Below are positions 23,773 through 27,118 of a stretch of DNA of 27,118 nt, one piece after another. The notes under the pieces were generated by a model, which was given only the letters and a program-made list of their open reading frames with translations, was not told where the DNA came from and did no database searches. Source of the stretch: Stygiolobus sp037389425 (GTDB lineage Archaea; Thermoproteota; Thermoprotei_A; Sulfolobales; Sulfolobaceae); the NCBI RefSeq assembly GCF_037389425.1, contig NZ_JBBHKR010000099.1:1-27118 (forward strand), in the 5' to 3' direction. Position 1 is the first letter of the stretch. The number at the start of each line of letters is the position of its first letter. A program made the translations under genes and the position numbers.

Positions 23773-24102
23773 ATGAGAAAGATTACCACACCATGCGAAG
23801 ATGCATTTAAGAGTGTAGTTCCGGTATTAAGGTTAGCAATTGCTAAAAGACTCATAGAGAAAGGAGTGCCTGTAGTTAAAGCATCAAAGGAGGTAGGTAT
23901 TTCAGCAACCACTTATGAAAAGCAGATAAAGATGAAAGAAGAGCAAGTCCAGAAGGTAAACAGCGATGAAGAGGTAAGTGATATGCTGGACTCCTTAGTT
24001 GGAAGAATTTTAAGTGGACAAACCGTCGAGAGCACTTCTTTCTGTATTTTATGTTCGAGGTCTAGGAGGATCTTCAATCTTCCTCCGTGTCCGAACCTTT
24101 AA
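23773..24102 (+). CDS. COG2522-like HTH regulator with C-terminal cysteines
   Basis: A 109-residue protein. Residues 5-55 resemble the archaeal COG2522 helix-turn-helix domain: PCEDAFKSVVPVLRLAIAKR, then a helix-turn-helix with KASKEVGISATTYEKQIK. A charged linker with SDEEVSDMLDSLVGRILSG leads to a C-terminal Cys cluster (FCILCSRSRRIFNLPPCPN), which may bind a metal. Start ATG 23773 has a TATTAAAAATA element about 24 nt upstream. The 3' end overlaps the convergent membrane-protein gene by 29 nt. The effector and targets are unknown. Confidence 0.75.
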   Translation: MRKITTPCEDAFKSVVPVLRLAIAKRLIEKGVPVVKASKEVGISATTYEKQIKMKEEQVQKVNSDEEVSDMLDSLVGRILSGQTVESTSFCILCSRSRRIFNLPPCPNL

Positions 24103-24538
24103 ATAAGAAAGAAACGGAAACTATTACTATTCCCGCTACTAAACTTATTATGAAAAAAGTCAAGGATAGAGAATAGACCACATAAATCGGGGAATCATTT
24201 ATGAGTACAAATCCTACAAGCACTCCTTGCGTGTAATTATTTTTCAATAGTAATTGCGAATCGTAAAAACCCTCTCCGAAAACATAATATGTCCCGTTAC
24301 TATACGTTGTGTTTATTATTTGAATGTTTACGGGGATCACTCGCAACGGCTCAGACACATTATCTTTGTATTCAAACACAAAACTGGAGTAACTAATACT
24401 AAGAGTGTAATTTCCCTCCGCTTTAATGGGTATAACACCCTTTTGGTACGAGCTCTTTGATAGGGTTAAATGCAGATATAAGAATACCAAACTTACTATA
24501 ATAAAAACTAGACCGATTACTAGAAAGCTCTTTTTCAC
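24074..24538 (-). CDS. Two-span membrane protein with extracytoplasmic domain
   Basis: A 154-residue protein: an N-terminal membrane segment (about 5-25), a beta-rich external domain of about 90 residues with several N-glycosylation sequons (NYTLS, NVSEP, NTTYSNGTY, NYTQG), a second membrane segment (about 120-147) and an acidic tail (SDTEED). A minus-strand TTATAG element about 29 nt upstream supports ATG 24538. No family recognised. Its only close neighbour is the convergent regulator. Confidence 0.65.
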   Translation of the reverse strand: MKKSFLVIGLVFIIVSLVFLYLHLTLSKSSYQKGVIPIKAEGNYTLSISYSSFVFEYKDNVSEPLRVIPVNIQIINTTYSNGTYYVFGEGFYDSQLLLKNNYTQGVLVGFVLINDSPIYVVYSLSLTFFIISLVAGIVIVSVSFLFKGSDTEED

Positions 24539-24848
24539 AGCGATATTTTAATATGGAGAAGAGACTATAACTTTAATCCTACTATCTTAGTGTTAATACG
24601 CTCTATAAAACGGCATTAATTCCGGCTCAATAATCGTTAATTGGAGGCTGGTGGGAAAACCTACCTAGCTTTGGCTTTTTGCATCTCCTTAACAGTCCTC
24701 ATGATTACAGAAACGGGGGGTTAAGGGGGCGGAAAGCCTCGCCAGCGGAGATGGATAACCCCCTTATATTTAAATATTTCTTTTTCTAATGCTTTGTGGG
24801 CTACTTCAGAATTATACAAAAATTAATAAATAATTACGAGTATTACTC
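24539..24848. other. Intergenic region with a GC-rich hairpin
   Basis: The first 170 bases are ordinary A/T-rich DNA except for a minus-strand mini-frame (24661-24702, MRTVKEMQKAKAR) that may be a relic of a transposase start. Then comes a GC-rich structured block (24709-24766) followed by a TATA-like ATATTTAAATA (24767-24777) and the A/T-rich leader of the IS5-family transposase relic. The left end of that insertion sequence should lie within this stretch. Confidence 0.45.
24716..24766. ncRNA. GC-rich hairpin, possible structured RNA
   Basis: GGGGGTTA (24716-24723) pairs exactly with TAACCCCC (24756-24763), enclosing a second stem GGCG (24728-24731) with CGCC (24740-24743). An alternative outer stem is also perfect: TAAGGGGG (24722-24729) with CCCCCTTA (24759-24766). 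The two outer pairings exclude each other. The block is far more GC-rich than its surroundings, as expected for RNA structure in a thermophile. A TTTAAA box at 24769-24774 could start a minus-strand transcript near 24745. It may instead be part of an insertion-sequence end. Confidence 0.35.
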
Positions 24849-25661
24849 ATGGTAAAGAGTGAGTACAAGAGGGATTGGCACAAGTACGACGAGAACGTTA
24901 TAATGAGATACAAGCTAATGTTTCCCTTCTACGTCTTCGAACTCTGGTTTACTAGCAGAGGAGAATAGACATGCAAAGAAAACCTACAAGGCACCAAAGG
25001 AGTTCAACGAATTCCTAGCATTCCTCCACTTGTTCTTACCTTATAGGGCCATAGAAGGAGTATTGAGAGCACTAGAGAGACTGAAAATCATCCCAACAAG
25101 CCTAGACTACTCAACAGTGAGGAAAGAGTAAGAAACATGAACATAAAATTCGAGGTAAATGACCAACTTGAAGTAATAGCAGACGCAACGGGAATAAGCA
25201 CAAACAAGGGAGGACAATACATTATAGCAAAATGGGGTAAAACCAAGGACTCAAAATTCCTCAAGATCGAAATAGTAATGGATAAAGACCAATTCAACAT
25301 AATAAACGCCGAAGTAACCACCAACGAGGTTGAGACTGCAGTCAAGACAGTTAAGGATTTACAAGACAAGGGAAAGAAGGTCAAGAAATTTTATGCAGAT
25401 AAAGCTTATGATGCCAATGAGGTTTACAAGACCGGGGTTGAGGTCGTTGTCCCACCTAGGAAGAACGCTTCTACTAGGCGCGGCCATCCAGCTAGGAGAA
25501 AGACCGTAAGGGAGTTCAAGAGGTTATGATCGTTGGAGGGAGGAGAAGGGTTACGGTGTTAGGTGGAGGATTGAGTCCCTATTCTCAGCTGTACTTTTGG
25601 GGAATCCGTCAGGGCTACAAGGCACTACATGCTGACGCCTCTAACAAACCTATGGGGATAA
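24849..25661 (+). pseudogene. IS5-family DDE transposase, multiply frameshifted
   Basis: Joining frames yields an IS5-type transposase: an N-terminal piece MVKSEYKRDWHKYDENVIM from ATG 24849 to a TAG at 24966; a second frame LLAEENRHAKKTYKAPKEF to a stop near 25130; an open frame from about 25119 to 25529 with the first catalytic Asp (VIADATGIS) and the second (KFYADKAYDA); then YDRWREEKGYGVRWRIESLF with the catalytic Glu, and a last frame change to RATRHYMLTPLTNLWG at 25659. At least four frameshifts make it inactive. The right end is missing where the IS110-type element abuts. Confidence 0.88.
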
Positions 25662-26806
25662 CGAGTCTAGCGCGTCTCCCACGTCGAAGTCCTTGGCATT
25701 AACTTCCTTACCCCTAGGAATCCTAAAACTCTTCTTGACAACTCCCTTGTAAACACCGTCCCTTATAACATGATAACAAATGCTTGCAAGCTTTCCGGCA
25801 AGAGCACAAGTAGCTTGAGTAACACTCTTCCCCCTAGTAATAAGCCTCTCATAATACCCTTTAAAAGGCTCAAGACCCCTAGCAACCTTGGCAACCAAGT
25901 AGAGAGCTCTACGCAAATACTTATTACCCCTAATCATACCGGAGTGAGACTCGCTATCACCACTCTGCTTAGTTTTGGGTGCAAAGCCTGCATAAGCCCT
26001 AGCAGCCTTAGAACTGGAAAAACGGGAAACATCACCGAACTCAGCGTAAATAGTTGTAGCACTAATCAAACCAATCCCGGGGATCTTACTCAACTCAATT
26101 ACTGGTTTTGGAATTTTGGAATTTATCGTATCCTCAACGTCCTTAATCATTTTCTCCAAGTTTTTTAATAGTTCAACTAATTGTTTTAACGCTAGTTTTT
26201 CCGCGTCGTTTAAGTTTCTCCCTAGTTTTTCTTTTAGTTCCTCTTTCTCTTCTTTGCTTAGTTCTTCCCCCTTTACTAGCTTTTCAAGTGGTTTTCTTCC
26301 CTTCTTGTCGAATGGTTGTATTTTATATCCCGCGAATTCTAATATTTTCCTTATCTCGTTCTTTACTTGTGTTGTCTTCTCTACTAGGCTTTCCCTATAT
26401 CTCGTTAGTTCTCTTAGTTCCATTATTTCTCCTGTTGGTATGATCCCTTGATTACTCTGGTCATGTGTGCTACTAGTAACCTTTGTGCGTCGAGTTTGTC
26501 TGTCTTTTTCCCTAGTATTTCTGTTAGGTGTAGTGGGTTTATTACTGTTAGCTTGTATCCTTTTTCCGTTAGTTTTTCATGTAGGTAGAAGTAATATATT
26601 CCGGTTGCCTCTATTATTCCTTCCTTGTATTCTCCTAGGAATTTAATTAGTTCTTCTATTCCCTCGTTGTCGTAGTTGAATTCCTTTACCTCCTTGACGT
26701 ATACTGCTGATTTTTCTTGTTCTATTACTAGTTCTCCCTTTGCTGCTGTTAGTTTGCTTTGTGAAATATCAATTGCGAAGTCCTTATTTGTAACTTTTAA
26801 TTCCAT
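25650..26806 (-). pseudogene. IS110-family transposase split by one frameshift
   Basis: The N-terminal part (26806-26423) holds the RuvC-like DEDD domain: Asp13 in FAIDISQSK, Glu66 in GIIEATGIYYF, Asp103 and Asp106 in KKTDKLDAQRL. The C-terminal part (26423-25650, 257 residues from its ATG) holds a coiled-coil region and the Transposase_20 domain with IPGIGLISATTIYAEFG and KQSGDSESHSGMIRGNKYLR, including the serine expected in the active site. The two are in different frames; the change falls within about 26432-26450, where the first frame reads VIKGSY and the second IPTGEIMELREL. Apart from this single lesion the roughly 385-residue enzyme appears whole. A sequencing error or programmed frameshift is possible. 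Confidence 0.88.
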
Positions 26807-27118
26807 GGTTGAATTTATTCGTTTCTCGAGATATTTTTTGTTCTCATAATACTTTGTTTTCTTTGCATAGTGTTAAGTGTTTCAGCCCCTAGAGTATTTT
26901 GTTACAACCTCCTACTCGGGGGTTTTTATCCCCTCTTGTTAGATCGTTCTAGGGGCTTCACAGCTAGCCTCGTGGATGGGGTTTTATCCCCATGTTTTCT
27001 ATGAGCTTATGTTGTTTTTCTCCTTACTTGTTTATTTCCTTTTCTCTTGTAATACTTGGTTTTATTCGTTCTCTTGTTTTGCGTGGATTGCCCGTAGGAG
27101 CTTTTTAGGACAAGTGGT
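26807..27118. other. Non-coding end of the window
   Basis: No protein-coding frame is credible in these 312 bases. The left two thirds hold the structured candidate bridge RNA region. From about 27000 to the window end the plus strand is T-rich and shows no recognised feature; the outer end of the IS110-type element probably lies here or just past the window. Confidence 0.45.
26830..27050 (-). ncRNA. Candidate IS110 bridge RNA region
   Basis: Upstream of the recombinase, where IS110 elements encode their bridge RNA, lies a 200-nt A/T-rich stretch with strong local structure. AGCCCCTAGA (26884-26893) pairs exactly with TCTAGGGGCT (26948-26957). Inside it GGGG(G) (26918-26922) pairs with CCCC (26930-26933). 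Next to it ATGGGG (26976-26981) pairs with CCCCAT (26988-26993). The two small hairpins share a GGGGATAAAA-CCCC core on the minus strand, resembling two related loops. Expression and exact ends are unknown; the assignment rests on position and structure. Confidence 0.45.

Larger units (their letters stand above)
25650..27050 (-). mobile_element. IS110-family element abutting an IS5 relic
   Basis: The transposase reading frame ends at 25650, inside the last codons of the IS5 relic, so one element boundary lies near 25650-25661. The upstream, non-coding end extends to about 27050 or beyond and cannot be placed exactly, because IS110 elements lack long terminal inverted repeats and make no target duplication. 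The order (non-coding structured end upstream of the recombinase) matches the IS110 rather than the IS1111 subgroup. Confidence 0.6.

Noticed and set aside
25770..26451. Plus-strand Ser/Phe-rich frames over the IS110 transposase
   Set aside because: They are antisense shadows of the transposase; the minus strand carries the conserved DEDD and Transposase_20 motifs.
1..27118. CRISPR array, tRNA or rRNA genes
   Set aside because: No regularly spaced repeats and no tRNA or rRNA signature sequences were found on either strand by reading.

Overview
The window looks like chromosome from an aerobic thermoacidophilic archaeon of the order Sulfolobales. The reasons are the low GC content, many apparently leaderless genes with a TATA-like box centred about 26-30 nt before the start codon, frequent GTG/TTG starts, a DUF3211-type protein, a TPR-linked archaeal Ser/Thr kinase, a sulfocyanin-like relic and Sulfolobus-type IS605, IS5 and IS110 remnants. 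The genus cannot be fixed by reading alone.

Layout. 1-1756: a CBS-domain protein cut by the window edge, a DUF3211-type protein, a RidA deaminase and a small Cys/His protein. 1757-2312: mostly non-coding. 2313-4316: a TPR protein kinase. 4317-5095: a truncated gene stub with an intact promoter, then a decayed TnpB. 5075-6958 (minus): the purine operon purE-purK plus a ModE-like winged-helix gene. 7041-10862 (plus): a START-like protein, a short FAD protein, a nucleoside hydrolase and an MFS transporter. 10846-12291 (minus): a winged-helix regulator and a second MFS transporter. 12343-14325: acetyl-CoA synthetase. 14412-16805: a broken sulfocyanin-like gene, a third MFS transporter, and a secreted-protein gene interrupted by three in-frame stop codons. 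16798-18343 (minus): an ABC-2 exporter, divergent from a winged-helix regulator. 18840-20497: two small proteins that appear to share one TATA box, then an HtpX-like protease. 20538-23632: a BtuFCD-type uptake system. 23773-24538: a COG2522-like regulator and a membrane protein. 24539-27118: nested insertion sequences, an IS5-family transposase relic abutted by an IS110-family element.

How genes fit together. purE and purK catalyse successive steps of AIR carboxylation. The nucleoside hydrolase followed by an MFS gene suggests nucleoside/base salvage. The solute-binding protein, permease and ATPase form a corrinoid- or siderophore-type importer. The ABC-2 exporter and the divergent regulator probably form a regulated pair.

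The most interesting signals are: a structured region upstream of the IS110 recombinase where a bridge RNA would be expected; a 10-nt sequence shared between that region and the opposite end of the element; two decayed cell-surface genes flanking one MFS gene; a single TATA element equidistant from two divergent starts; and a promoter-bearing gene stub cut off by a TnpB element. No wholly new multi-gene system is convincingly visible.
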